DNA of 64,000 bases from Metabacillus dongyingensis (GCF_019933155.2 NZ_CP082944.1:2358001-2422000); one strand, 5' to 3'; positions 9,151 through 18,016 are shown, counted from the stretch's first letter. Notes: generated by a model not told the origin, from the letters alone. Program-made: numbers and translations.

Positions 9151-10987
9151 TAACGTCATACGTAATAAACGGTTATATGCAGCCTACTTTCTTAGTAGCT
9201 TATTTACGGTCATGGTCTTTTTTACCTTCTCCATTTTTGCGAATCATCCTGTATTGAGCGGGGATGATATGAGCTCAAGTGTAACGAAAGGAATGAATGC
9301 AGCAGCAGGGATTATTTATGTGTTTTCCTTCTTTTTTGTCTTATATTCGATGAGCTCGTTTTTACAATCTCGGAAAAAAGAGTTTGGTTTATTAGTGATG
9401 CAAGGCATGTCAATGAAACAAATCCGTTTAATGGTGTTTTTAGAAAATATGTTCATTGGATTTTTAGCAACACTAGGCGGTATACTCCTTGGCGTTGTTT
9501 TTGCTAAGGCTATTTTACTATTAGCTGAAAATGTATTGATTATTGAACGTGCGCTGTCTTTTTATTTTCCAACGAAAGCAATCATGATCACCTTTGTTTC
9601 CTTTATTATTTTATTTTTCTTTATTTCATTATTTGTTACGTATGTTCTGCGTAGTAAAAAGCTGATTGAATTAATTAAAGGGAATAAAATATCAAAGGGT
9701 GAGCCAAGAGCGAACCTTTTTTTAACGTTGTTAGCTGTACTTTTATTAGCGGCGGGGTATGCTGTTGCCTTACTAGTAGAAGGAACGATGGTTGTAGCCG
9801 CAATGGTGCCAGTTATTATCGTTGTTTGTATTGGTACCTACTTGTTATTTACGCAATTAAGTGTTTTTATTATTAGAAGGTTAAAGAAGAATGAACGCGT
9901 TTTTTGGTTTAAAACCAATATGCTGCTGTTTTCGGATTTAGCCTTTCGCATGAAGGATAATGCGCGCACTTTTTTCATGGTCGCGATGGTTTCAACGGTT
10001 GCGTTTTGTGCCATTGGTTCATTATTCGGCTTTCAAACTTTCTTAACATCAAGCATAAAAGCGACGAATTCAACCACGTTTTCCTATAAAACAAGTGAAG
10101 AAAATGAAGAACAGAATGTTTCGTTTATCAATCAAACATTAAAAGAAGAGAAAATTGAAACAAAGTCAGAGCACACGGACTTACGCTATTATCCAATTGG
10201 ACAGGATACCTTTCTGATCACAAGCGAATCCGATTTTAACCGCTTTGCCGCTCTAATTGGTGAAGAAACCACTGACATAAAAGAAGGGCAAGTCATGGTT
10301 GTGGAATTTGAAGGAACAAATTTTGGACAAACCACGGAACTACTAAATGAAACGATTACACTAACTTCAGGTGCAACGTTGAAACCAAAGGAAGTCCTAC
10401 ATTCAAAAGCATTGCCTGCAACAGATTCCTATTATATAGTTTCAGATCAGGATTATCAAAAGCTTCCTGAACCAGAGGATGAACAAAGCTATTATGCGTG
10501 GCAAGCAACAGATGGAGAAAAAGGAGTAATGGCCGCCTCTGAAAAGCTGTACGAAAAATTACCAAGATATGAAATTATGTCGGTAGAATATGAAATATAT
10601 GAAATTATGAAAGGATACGGACCAATATTATTTGTCGGGTTATTTATCGGGATTGTCTTTTTCGTATCAGCCGGCAGCTTCCTTTACTTCCGACTTTACA
10701 TGGATTTGGATGAGGATAAACAAAAATTCAAGTCAATTTCAAAAATGGGGCTTACCGATAAAGAGCTGAAAAAAGTAGTAAACAGACAAACGATGATTCT
10801 GTTTTTCGCCCCAATACTCGTTGCTCTCATCCACGGAGCTGTAGCCCTTACAGCGTTATCAAACCTGTTCTATTTTAACCTATTTAAGGAATCAGTTATT
10901 GTTCTAAGTGTTTTCTTAGCCATCCAGGTTGTTTATTTCTTCATTGTACGCTTTTTCTATACAAAGCAGATTAAGGCGTCGAATTAA
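9125..10987 (+). CDS. BceB-type ABC transporter permease (FtsX family)
   Basis: The 620-residue permease has the BceB layout: one N-terminal helix, several helices to about residue 290, a large external domain of roughly 200 residues (about 320-520, hydrophilic and acidic), and the last helices at the C-terminus. FtsX-like segments surround the external domain. ATG 9125 lies six bases after GGGAGGGG; ATG 9119 abuts that site and is less likely. With the ATPase it detoxifies cell-wall-active peptides and transmits the flux signal to the BceS-type kinase. Two terminators follow. Confidence 0.9.
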   Translation: MTFRQFAFNNVIRNKRLYAAYFLSSLFTVMVFFTFSIFANHPVLSGDDMSSSVTKGMNAAAGIIYVFSFFFVLYSMSSFLQSRKKEFGLLVMQGMSMKQIRLMVFLENMFIGFLATLGGILLGVVFAKAILLLAENVLIIERALSFYFPTKAIMITFVSFIILFFFISLFVTYVLRSKKLIELIKGNKISKGEPRANLFLTLLAVLLLAAGYAVALLVEGTMVVAAMVPVIIVVCIGTYLLFTQLSVFIIRRLKKNERVFWFKTNMLLFSDLAFRMKDNARTFFMVAMVSTVAFCAIGSLFGFQTFLTSSIKATNSTTFSYKTSEENEEQNVSFINQTLKEEKIETKSEHTDLRYYPIGQDTFLITSESDFNRFAALIGEETTDIKEGQVMVVEFEGTNFGQTTELLNETITLTSGATLKPKEVLHSKALPATDSYYIVSDQDYQKLPEPEDEQSYYAWQATDGEKGVMAASEKLYEKLPRYEIMSVEYEIYEIMKGYGPILFVGLFIGIVFFVSAGSFLYFRLYMDLDEDKQKFKSISKMGLTDKELKKVVNRQTMILFFAPILVALIHGAVALTALSNLFYFNLFKESVIVLSVFLAIQVVYFFIVRFFYTKQIKASN

Positions 10988-11007
10988 ATGAATAAGAATA
11001 CAAGAAG

Positions 11008-11036
11008 AAAGGGTCAGACAAAATCTGACCCTTTTA
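11008..11036 (+). terminator. Terminator after the Bce module
   Basis: AAGGGTCAGA pairs with TCTGACCCTT around a CAAAA loop and is followed by T residues. Confidence 0.8.
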
Positions 11037-11055
11037 AAACATCAATTGACACTAT

Positions 11056-11086
11056 AAAAACCGCTTTAATTATAAAGCGGTTTTTT
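11056..11086 (+). terminator. Second terminator after the Bce module
   Basis: AACCGCTTTA pairs with TAAAGCGGTT and is followed by TTTT. It forms a tandem terminator with the one 20 bp upstream. Confidence 0.8.
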
Positions 11087-11214
11087 AATATGAAGTTAAC
11101 GAATATTTAAGTTTTTCCAAATCTGATATAGGAGGAGAGTATATATACTAATTTATCAATTCACTTAAATGTCAGTTTATAATCTTTGCAATAAACAACA
11201 AAGGAGCCATATAA

Positions 11215-11395
11215 ATGACTCAAAGAATTTAAAGAGATTATTGCTGATAAAGACGAAAATTTAACAATCAGGAGTGCCAACCGTACTGAAACAGGTTTTA
11301 TTACAGGCCGTCTCCGTCCAGTAAAGAATATTACGTGGCAGCAAGGGATAGATGAAGATAAAGAAGAAGTTGATGAATTTTATATAATCATTTAG
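11215..11395 (+). pseudogene. Small unidentified gene, frameshifted at its 5' end
   Basis: ATG 11215 has a good AAGGAG site but meets a TAA after five codons. One base out of frame, the remainder reads as a real protein (EFKEIIADKDENLTIRS, then TGFITGRLRPVKNITW) to TAG 11393. A single inserted base near 11220-11224 explains it. The parent would be about 59 residues, with family unknown. Confidence 0.5.
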
Positions 11396-11504
11396 AGTTA
11401 ATTCTATGTTATAAATTAAGGTGCTAGCTATGAGCCATGTTTAAACAAAGCTAAATTCTCAATAAATTAGTATATAAAATCCAACTCGAATTTGAGGAAG
11501 TCTA

Positions 11505-12158
11505 ATGATCAATAACACATTTTTAAATATGATAGAAAAAGAACTTATTCATAAAGTTATTCTAATAAGCAAAAGCCCATATGATCCAATTGTTGCTAAA
11601 AATATCCCTAAGGATTGGAAATGCTTAGGGACAGGGAATTATGCTGCTGTATTTTCGCATAAATCTAATCCTAATGCAGTTGTCAAAGTATATGGGAGAA
11701 GTTTTGAAGCTTTAGAAAAAGAAGCGAATGTATATACCCAATTAGGCATACATCCAGCGTTTTCAAACTTACTATATAAGGGACAAAATTATCTGGTATT
11801 AAAAAGATTAGACGGAATTACTCTTTATGATGCAATCGCAAAAGGAATTAAAATACCAGAGAGTGTCATTGTAGATATCGATCAAGCTCTTACTTTTGCT
11901 CGAAGCCAAGGTTTAAATCCATATGATGTTCACGGTAAAAACGTAATGATGAAGGATGGCAGGGGGTATGTTGTGGATATATCTGACTTCTATAAAGAGG
12001 GTCAAGATGAAAAATGGGATGATTTAGTAAAGGCGTACTATAAGATCTATAAAAAAACGTTGTATAAGATTCCGGTGAAAATACCTTATAAATTTTTAGA
12101 CTTCGTTAGATATTCATATAGGACGTTTAAAAAAATCAAATGGAAAGTAGAATTATAA
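11505..12158 (+). CDS. Protein kinase-like protein (YrzF-like)
   Basis: The 217-residue protein has a compact protein-kinase fold. A glycine-rich loop is seen as LGTGNYAAVFSH, the ATP-lysine in AVVKVYG, the hinge in YLVLKRLDGITLYDAI, a catalytic-loop-like NPYDVHGKNVMM, and a DFG-like VVDISDF. The HRD histidine and aspartate are replaced by Y-D, and the DFG triad is modified, so activity is uncertain. B. subtilis YrzF and PrkD-like proteins have a similar size and layout. ATG 11505 follows GAGGAAG; a terminator follows. Single gene. Confidence 0.7.
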   Translation: MINNTFLNMIEKELIHKVILISKSPYDPIVAKNIPKDWKCLGTGNYAAVFSHKSNPNAVVKVYGRSFEALEKEANVYTQLGIHPAFSNLLYKGQNYLVLKRLDGITLYDAIAKGIKIPESVIVDIDQALTFARSQGLNPYDVHGKNVMMKDGRGYVVDISDFYKEGQDEKWDDLVKAYYKIYKKTLYKIPVKIPYKFLDFVRYSYRTFKKIKWKVEL

Positions 12159-12231
12159 AAAATAATGATGAATATTTGGGAGTTTAAAAGTATTACACTT
12201 TCAAATTAAAATCATCTATCGTTAAATGATA

Positions 12232-12264
12232 GAAAGAACCTGGGATTTTTCCTAGGTTCTTTTT
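12232..12264 (+). terminator. Terminator of the kinase-like gene
   Basis: AAAGAACCT pairs with AGGTTCTTT across a short interior region and is followed by T residues. Confidence 0.7.
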
Positions 12265-12448
12265 GTAGATAGGTAGTTAAATGCATTTAAAAAACGCTGT
12301 TTTCTCAAAGATTGTTGCTGACTAAGGTTTAAAATAAAACCAGAGTTTGATCTTCATATCGTGAGAATCAAACCCTGTTTTTATTTTAGTAATTCATAAT
12401 CGTTTGTTAATTAAAACCTCCGTTTTTAGATAATTTTATGGGATTATT

Positions 12449-12544
12449 TTAATACGGATTCTTTAGTCTGCCTATTTCATCTGTTAGACCTAATTTAAGC
12501 ATTTCATCGATTACTAATTCCTTTAACTCTTTTTCATATGGAAT
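12449..12544 (-). pseudogene. C-terminal gene remnant joined to a repeat
   Basis: The minus strand encodes EKELKELVIDEMLKLGLTDE and then IGRLKNPY before a stop at 12449. The coding sequence has no start; its upstream side runs directly into a family I/II repeat at 12543. Between 12265 and 12448 I see only an imperfect hairpin (about 12336-12382) and AT-rich sequence. Confidence 0.4.
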
Positions 12545-12585
12545 CGCCTCTTATTGAAGTATAGGGCAGGATTTTTGAATAAGCT
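12543..12585. repeat. Dispersed repeat, type II unit
   Basis: TCGCCTCTTATTGAAGTATA and GGGCAGG match the second half of the long copy at 5737-5812. The end reads TTGAATAAG. Confidence 0.65.
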
Positions 12586-12608
12586 AAATTGGTAAGGGAG
12601 TTTTATTT

Positions 12609-12842
12609 ATGAAAGATTTACCCATCTTATTTAGTGTTTTATCATTAAGCTTAGGGATATTTATTTGGTTTTTAATTTTCGTTATGATCAAAATGGAAAT
12701 AATATCAGCAGTAATATTAATTCAACTCATTGTTTCTGTGATCGGACTGTTTAGGAGTGGTGAGAATAAACTTCTTATTTCGTTAGGCATTTTGTTAAGT
12801 GTCTTACCAGTGGCAGCTTACGTTTATTACATTGTTATTTAA
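12609..12842 (+). CDS. Small hydrophobic membrane protein, 77 aa
   Basis: The 77-residue product is almost wholly hydrophobic with two or three membrane helices (about 5-27, 31-47 and 56-76) and a short charged turn RSGENK. ATG 12609 follows AAGGGAG. The family was not recognised. A dispersed repeat lies only 25 bp upstream, so its promoter may lie inside the repeat. Confidence 0.5.
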   Translation: MKDLPILFSVLSLSLGIFIWFLIFVMIKMEIISAVILIQLIVSVIGLFRSGENKLLISLGILLSVLPVAAYVYYIVI

Positions 12843-12984
12843 TAGCAATGAGAGAGTATTTTTTATATCACGAATTGGGGGCAGCATAGAGTGAACAACT
12901 TTTTACAATAAGTAACTTGATGAGTGTAGATTTGTATGGAACTAGCCTAATTTTAAAGAGATAACTTAAATTAAGATTAGTGAG

Positions 12985-13485
12985 GTGTTTTACATAGAAA
13001 AACCACCAGTTATAACTATTAAGAAGATTGAAGAAGACATTAGGAAAAATGATTTAGGAAAAGCAAGGGATAGAATACACGGGTTAATTTCAACTTATCC
13101 AAATGAATTAGAACTCCGAAGAAAGTTAGGGGACATCTATTTCATTCTGGGGTATCCATCAATGGCCGGTCGCTACTGGTATTTAGAAAAGGAAAAGACA
13201 CCGGAAATGATCAAAGCTTGTATTCAGTTTGAAAAAACAATGGGAAACGATCCTTTCCTTATAGCAAGAGCTTTGAAGTTTAAGGGTGACAATGAAGTTT
13301 TAAAAAAGTTGAAATTAAATCAGGTGATTTCGCCTGTACAAAATAAAGTGAAGGAAAAACTTCAGGAAGAACCTACAGATTCTTCGAAAGATAAATTAAT
13401 TATTTTTGGTTGCTTTTCAATAATAACACTAACAATTCTCTTTGCATTGATAGGAGTATACTCACTCTTGAATTGGATTATTTGA
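12985..13485 (+). CDS. DUF6584 family protein with C-terminal membrane helix
   Basis: The 166-residue protein starts with a TPR-like helical hairpin region. The stretch GKARDRIHGLISTYPNELEL and then GYPSMAGRYWYLEKEKTPEM is typical of DUF6584 proteins of unknown function. A hydrophobic helix (about 141-165) closes the protein, suggesting membrane attachment by the C-terminus. GTG 12985 is the first start in frame; the ribosome site (AGTGAGG) is poorly spaced, so the true start is uncertain. Confidence 0.65.
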   Translation: MFYIEKPPVITIKKIEEDIRKNDLGKARDRIHGLISTYPNELELRRKLGDIYFILGYPSMAGRYWYLEKEKTPEMIKACIQFEKTMGNDPFLIARALKFKGDNEVLKKLKLNQVISPVQNKVKEKLQEEPTDSSKDKLIIFGCFSIITLTILFALIGVYSLLNWII

Positions 13486-13580
13486 TCTTGCTAATCATCC
13501 CTTTTAGTTAGCATCGAGCAGGTTATTTGAAAAATGATATATTAGTTGGAAAGTGAGAACTAGCAGGAGGAAAATTGTGA

Positions 13581-14024
13581 TTGGATAAAACTAGAGTAAA
13601 GGTTTATTTCAGCTTGTTTGGAGATGAGTTTCCTATAGCTTACGTGACTGAGTCATTGGGAGTTGAACCAACGGAATTCTGTAATAAGGGTGATGTCATT
13701 GAAAGGTCTCATAAACAAAATGTTTTATCAAAGAAAGCCCATTTTCGAAAAGAAACAGCCTGGGAACTAGGTACGGACTATCAAGAATCATACGATGTAA
13801 AGGAACAAATGGACCAGATTCTTGAACCATTAAAAAATAAAGCAGCTATTATAAATCAGTTAAAAACGAAGTATAAACTGGAATGTAAATTATTTATCGT
13901 AATCATTATGGAAAATGGGGACACACCTGGTTTATACCTTAATAATGAACAAAATGAATTTGCAAATAGTATAAAAGCTGAATTTGATATTGATTTGTAT
14001 GCAAACTCTTATTTTGATGATTAG
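13581..14024 (+). CDS. DUF4279 domain protein
   Basis: The 147-residue cytoplasmic protein begins at TTG 13581, ten bases after AGGAGG. Segments KVYFSLFGDEFPIAYVTESL, TAWELGTDYQESYD and CKLFIVIIMENGDTPGLYL match my memory of the DUF4279 family of unknown function. It is a single gene, with a family I repeat downstream that could act as a terminator. Confidence 0.7.
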   Translation: MDKTRVKVYFSLFGDEFPIAYVTESLGVEPTEFCNKGDVIERSHKQNVLSKKAHFRKETAWELGTDYQESYDVKEQMDQILEPLKNKAAIINQLKTKYKLECKLFIVIIMENGDTPGLYLNNEQNEFANSIKAEFDIDLYANSYFDD

Positions 14025-14036
14025 AAAGTACACTCC

Positions 14037-14097
14037 CTATTCAAGTAAAGGGGGCGATTGCAACATATAGTGATCGCCCCTTTTGATAAGAATTGAA
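14037..14097 (+). repeat. Family I repeat with a strong inner hairpin
   Basis: GGGGCGAT (14051-14058) and ATCGCCCC (14083-14090) are perfectly complementary and are followed by TTTT. This copy can therefore work as a terminator for the DUF4279 gene. Confidence 0.65.
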
Positions 14098-14143
14098 CAA
14101 TATAAAAAGGAATAATCATTGTTTCAAAATGAGGAGACTATTA

Positions 14144-14231
14144 ATGAGAGCAGCAATTGAAGTTGAATTAGGTAAAATAAAGGATTTGAAATTACAGTTC
14201 TTTGCAACAATCGGGCCATATAGTTGAAGAA
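14144..14231 (+). other. Truncated reading frame running into a repeat
   Basis: ATG 14144 behind GAGGAG starts MRAAIEVELGKIKDLKLQFF, and the frame is then closed inside a family I repeat (GCAACAATCGGGCCATATAG, then TTGAAG) at 14225. It looks like a gene cut short where the repeat begins. 14232-14509 shows only decayed sequence and no gene. Confidence 0.3.
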
Positions 14232-14509
14232 CATCAGGAACTTTTTGGAATATGGAATAACACCGACAAATGATAAGCACCTCCCAGAAAAAAGATTAGG
14301 AGTATTTCCTAACCTTTTAAACAATAGTCCTATTGTCAAGAATAAATCACCTGAGTGTTGTAATTATGCAGCTTTTTACCAATGCTAGCGGTGACTTTTA
14401 ATGGCTATAGATTTTTATGTGCTGATCATCGGTCCCACCAATCATTAACTTTGATATCGAAAATGAATATGAGGATGCATATATTTCAAAAATGATTGAC
14501 ATGTGTTGG

Positions 14510-15334
14510 TTAATTGAAATGCTGCACGTGTTCGGCTACCCACTGGGTAAAAGTCCGGGCTGGACGACCGGTGACTTCTTCGACGGTTGGGACCACTGTG
14601 AACGCAGACTCTGGAGGGTTGGCGTGCCACCCTATGACAAAATCGATGACGTCATCTTGGGCTCCCTTCTCCCGCATGCGTTCGCGCGCTTGCTCTTCGG
14701 TAAGTTCAACGAATTGGATGTCCCTCCCGATCGCTGCACTGATCGCGCGAACCTTCTCGGATATTGTCAGCACTTCGGGGCCGGTCAGCGTATAGGTTTT
14801 ACCGGCGTGACCGTCGGTGGTTAACGCGATTGCAGCCACACTTCCGATATCGGCCTCGTGAATCATAGCATCCAATGAGTTGCCGAATGGCTCCCTCACC
14901 ACGCCTTCTGAGCGAATGGACTCCGCCCACATGAGTGCATTGGACATAAACTCAGAGGGTGGCTGGAGATAGGTCCACTCAAGGCTGCTGGCTTCTACGG
15001 CCTGCTCCACAGGTCCCTTCTCGCCGCTCCACAAAACCGTGACTCGTCGTACCCCGGCCTTCAAGGCCATTTCAACAATCTCGGGTCCTGTTTGCAGGGG
15101 GCCGAAACCTTCACTACTAAAAGTGATTAAGTGAATGCCAGTAACGCCGTGTAGCGCAGGCGCAAGGGACTCCGGTGCAGAAAGGTCACCATACACGACC
15201 TCCACCCCTTCTGGCAGATTAGCATTAGCTGGGTTGCGCGTCAGCGCGCGAACACGCTGGCCGGCCTGGACAAGCTGAGCGACTACATGGCGACCAACGT
15301 TTCCGGTCGCTCCTGTTACTAAAATTGTCATCAT
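14510..15334 (-). CDS. NmrA-like NAD(P)-binding oxidoreductase (SDR family)
   Basis: The 274-residue protein opens with a Rossmann motif TILVTGATGNVGRHVV and continues as an atypical short-chain dehydrogenase of the NmrA/YtfG type. It has VRALTRNPANANLP (cofactor phosphate region), VYGDLSAPESLAPAL, and SSLEWTYLQPPSEFMSNALM. ATG 15334 lies behind AGGAGGAAG. Such proteins are quinone reductases or sensors of NAD(P) state. The gene is strikingly GC-rich with GC-ending codons, unlike both flanks; I infer recent horizontal transfer from a high-GC donor. Confidence 0.85.
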   Translation of the reverse strand: MMTILVTGATGNVGRHVVAQLVQAGQRVRALTRNPANANLPEGVEVVYGDLSAPESLAPALHGVTGIHLITFSSEGFGPLQTGPEIVEMALKAGVRRVTVLWSGEKGPVEQAVEASSLEWTYLQPPSEFMSNALMWAESIRSEGVVREPFGNSLDAMIHEADIGSVAAIALTTDGHAGKTYTLTGPEVLTISEKVRAISAAIGRDIQFVELTEEQARERMREKGAQDDVIDFVIGWHANPPESAFTVVPTVEEVTGRPARTFTQWVAEHVQHFN

Positions 15335-15497
15335 TCTTCCTCCTTTGATTAAGTGTTACATTTATTATCTTATTATTTAATAACGCTTAATACTTCGGCT
15401 AAATTGTTGGACTTTACCTACAACTTTAGAATGAGTCATATATGCTGAAGTTGACTGCTGCTCTTTCCCACGGTCAATTACTATTTGGAATTGAATA

Positions 15498-15680
15498 TTA
15501 ACCTTCAATAAAGGGGTGCTTTAGTACAATACGTATATGATCTTCAACAATACCAGCTAATAAAAGCTCAGGAGTTCTTCCATTAAAGGGCGCTTTAATG
15601 GAAGAAGGATCATAGAATCGATCAATCTTTTTACTTCTTTGTAGGAGATCAGGGAAAGAAATATTTAGCCTTCCAAACAC
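15498..15680 (-). other. Possible small gene remnant containing a 14-bp-arm hairpin
   Basis: A 60-codon minus-strand frame (KIDRFYDPSSIKAPFNGRTP, then ELLLAGIVEDH) has fair coding character but no ribosome site and no recognised family. It contains a perfect hairpin, TTCTTCCATTAAAG (15575-15588) and CTTTAATGGAAGAA (15593-15606), around GGCG. This core resembles the dispersed repeats (AAAGGGCGCT). The rest of 15335-15781 shows no gene. Confidence 0.25.
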
Positions 15681-15781
15681 GTTTTCTTATTGAAGAGTAC
15701 TTTGATTGATCTTTGACAATAATGTATTAAATGGATAAGTAAATGAGTAATTAACATAAAATTGTAATGAGGAGAAAGAAG

Positions 15782-16879
15782 ATGCTTGAGAACGGAAAAA
15801 TCGGAAGTCGTCAACTATTGATTCTCGTTGTCATGTTAACAATCGGGGATGCTATCTTAGTGTTGCCATCTATTCCTGCCATGGAAGCGAAACAAGATGC
15901 ATGGATTGTTGCTATTGTTAGTGTGATTTTAGGATCATTAATTGTATTTTTATATCATTCTACAAGTATCCTCTTTCCTAATTTAACATTGGTTGAATAC
16001 AGCGAAAAAATATTGGGGAAGTGGCTAGGAATCACGGTTTCTTTCCTATTCTTGAGCTATTGGTTCATTTCCGCAGCAGCTCACTTAGGGCAAATTGGGA
16101 GTTTCCTGTCCACTCATATCATGCCTGATACTCCAGTCCAATGGATTAATGGCCTTTTTCTATGCACCATTATCATGGCGGCTCGCCTTGGACTAGAGCC
16201 AGTGGCTAGAAGCGCCGAAATTTTCTCTCCCTTTTTATTATTGCTTTTATTGATTTTAACTATTTTTCTTTTGCCAGAAATAAAGACTCAAAATATGAAA
16301 CCAATTCTAGAGGAAGGTTTTAAACCGATCATACGTGGCTCTTTTGCCTTTATTACCTTCCCCTTTATGGAACTAGTTGTGATCCTTATGATTCTTCCTT
16401 ATGTTAGTGAGAAACAAAAGATTAGAAAGAGTCTTTTTCTTGGAGCATTGATAGGAGGTCTCGTTTTAATAGTCATTACTACATTAACAATCCTTGTTTT
16501 AGGTGCTGATCAAACAGCCAGACATATTTATCCAAGCTATGAATTGGCTCGTAAGATCAATATTGGTAATTTTTTTCAGAGAGTAGAGGCGATAATGGCC
16601 ATTCTTTGGTTTATTACCATATATTTCAAAATAGGTCTTTATTTTTATGCAACTTCATTAGGTCTAGCACAAACATTAAGATTAAAAGAATATCGGCCTT
16701 TTACTATTCCGCTCGGGATGATAATGATTGTGTTGTCATTAGTCGTTTCTCCAAACATCGTCTATTACAATAATGCCATTATAAAATACTGGCCTCTCTA
16801 TGACATGACAATGGGGTTCATTCTTCCCTTGTTATTGTTAACAGTAGCTAGATTTCGACATAACAAAGAAAAGGGATAA
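15782..16879 (+). CDS. GerAB-type spore germination permease
   Basis: The 365-residue protein has ten predicted membrane helices of the APC-type spore germination permease family (GerAB). The start region KIGSRQLLILVVMLTIGDAI, the middle FITFPFMELVVILMILP and the terminal PLLLLTVARFRHNKEKG fit. ATG 15782 is chosen because GAGGAG (15769-15774) lies upstream; the earlier ATG overlaps this site. GerAB normally works with GerAA and GerAC in a nutrient receptor in the spore inner membrane. Neither partner is adjacent, so this is an orphan subunit. Expression would be expected in the forespore. Confidence 0.85.
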   Translation: MLENGKIGSRQLLILVVMLTIGDAILVLPSIPAMEAKQDAWIVAIVSVILGSLIVFLYHSTSILFPNLTLVEYSEKILGKWLGITVSFLFLSYWFISAAAHLGQIGSFLSTHIMPDTPVQWINGLFLCTIIMAARLGLEPVARSAEIFSPFLLLLLLILTIFLLPEIKTQNMKPILEEGFKPIIRGSFAFITFPFMELVVILMILPYVSEKQKIRKSLFLGALIGGLVLIVITTLTILVLGADQTARHIYPSYELARKINIGNFFQRVEAIMAILWFITIYFKIGLYFYATSLGLAQTLRLKEYRPFTIPLGMIMIVLSLVVSPNIVYYNNAIIKYWPLYDMTMGFILPLLLLTVARFRHNKEKG

Positions 16880-16982
16880 TACTAAGCCACGGAAACAATC
16901 GTAAAAGGGAGTGACTAACTCTTTACTTAAACTATGCTTACAAAAAGTTAACCAAGAATCGGCCAAAATATTAGTTAACAGT

Positions 16983-17016
16983 AACAGCCTTTAGGGCTGT
17001 TTTATAGTCTTTTTTC
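16983..17016 (+). terminator. Probable terminator of the GerAB gene
   Basis: ACAGCC pairs with GGCTGT around a short loop, followed by TTTTATAGTCTTTTTT. Confidence 0.45.
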
Positions 17017-17043
17017 CACAATCGGTGGCTTAAATGGGGTAAC
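17015..17043. repeat. Family I repeat, short degenerate copy
   Basis: CCACAATCGGTGGCTTAAAT matches the short repeat form (CAATCGGGGGCTTTAAT). Confidence 0.4.
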
Positions 17044-17060
17044 CGAATCACTTGTATTAT

Positions 17061-17094
17061 AACGTTTAGAGTAAAAATGCTCTGAGCGTTTTTT
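17061..17094. terminator. Hairpin terminator
   Basis: AACGTTTAGAG and CTCTGAGCGTT pair with few mismatches and are followed by TTTT. 17095-17185 shows no gene. Confidence 0.5.
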
Positions 17095-17185
17095 CGTACA
17101 ACAAATCACCAAAACCTGTTAACTTCTGATCATTCAACAGTATGATAATTGGATCTTTGGCAAGCTGAAATAATCATTATATCGT

Positions 17186-17235
17186 GGAATTTGTGAAGGT
17201 TTTACTTAACCTAACTCAGCGTGTTAGTTAAGTAG
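17186..17235. repeat. Dispersed repeat, family II
   Basis: TTGTGAAGG is followed by the inverted pair ACTTAACCTAAC and GTTAGTTAAGT. Related copies occur at 20293, 22885, 24848, 38640 and 40300. Confidence 0.5.
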
Positions 17236-17358
17236 GATTGGTGAATCTAGTTGCCGAATTGTTAATTTACAGGATCTTGCTGTTCGAGTTGCTTCAGCTG
17301 CGTTGCGGTGGTGTCCATCTTAGACGTAAATCGTCTGAGGAAAAAATAAATGAAAGAA

Positions 17359-17392
17359 TTGATTGAACGTTCGACCATAACCGTTTAGTCAA
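17359..17392. promoter_or_regulatory. TetR-like palindromic operator
   Basis: TTGATTGAACGTT (17359-17371) and AACCGTTTAGTCAA (17379-17392) form an imperfect inverted repeat of the size used by TetR-family repressors, just upstream of a broken gene. No TetR gene is in this part of the window. Confidence 0.35.
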
Positions 17393-17414
17393 TGAATTTA
17401 AGGAGTTTGAGCTT

Positions 17415-17699
17415 ATGAAAAATCCAGTATTATTTTCTATGAAAAAAAATTTCCAAGTGCAAACATGATCCTTATTAAGGATCAGCTACCGATCCTTTTC
17501 GATACTGGTTTTGGGAGTGATGCGAAAGATACAGAGCAATTAATTAAAGAAGCAGGCGTTTCACCAGAAGTATTACACCTGTGCTTTTGCTTCTGCATGG
17601 CAGGTTGTGACAGGGACATTCTTAGCTCAGTTCTGGAGAACCCGTGCACCATATGATGAAGAAGTGGCAAGTGATGAAAAAACTAAAAAAATGTCTTAG
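17415..17699 (+). pseudogene. Chimeric remnant: MBL-fold hydrolase start joined to a transporter-like end
   Basis: ATG 17415 behind AGGAG gives MKNPVLFSMKK. A poly-A frameshift near 17450 then joins it to SANMILIKDQLPILFDTGFG and TEQLIKEAGVSPEVLHL, the typical start of a metallo-beta-lactamase-fold hydrolase just before its HxHxDH motif. At about 17580 the sequence switches to an unrelated C-terminus in another frame (AFASAWQVVTGTFLAQFW, then APYDEEVASDEKTKKMS) that resembles the last helix and tail of a membrane transporter. This is a deletion scar joining two genes; neither is functional. Confidence 0.6.
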
Positions 17700-17932
17700 G
17701 ATATAAAATAAAAATTGATGCGTATCCAAAAGAACTGCACTCCTATTGTTTAAACGAAATTCTTACAATTGGGTGCCTTTTTTAATATTTGATACTTAAA
17801 TAGAAACCGTCTAAAAAACGATTGTTTTCGATAGCTAGTTTAAGAAGAATTATGAGTTGAGCAATTTTAGGCACTCACTTGATTATTAATAGCAGCGATA
17901 TTTAACGTATTCGGCTATAAGCTATGTACCCG

Positions 17933-18016
17933 TTATTCAACAATTGGGGGTGATTGCTAAAGATCCAGCCGGTTGAGCTCCAGCTTTTTCTCATTCATCA
18001 ACGGGCAAGTTAATAA
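17933..18016. repeat. Family I repeat, long form
   Basis: GTTATTCAACAATTGGGGGT and GATTGC begin the copy. A type II unit (CATCAACGGGCAAGTTAATA) ends it. 17700-17932 holds decayed sequence and a weak hairpin at about 17736-17775. Confidence 0.5.

Noticed and set aside
14492..14824. Plus-strand open frames across the GC-rich oxidoreductase gene
   Set aside because: They are antisense shadows that arise from the high GC content and show no protein-like pattern.
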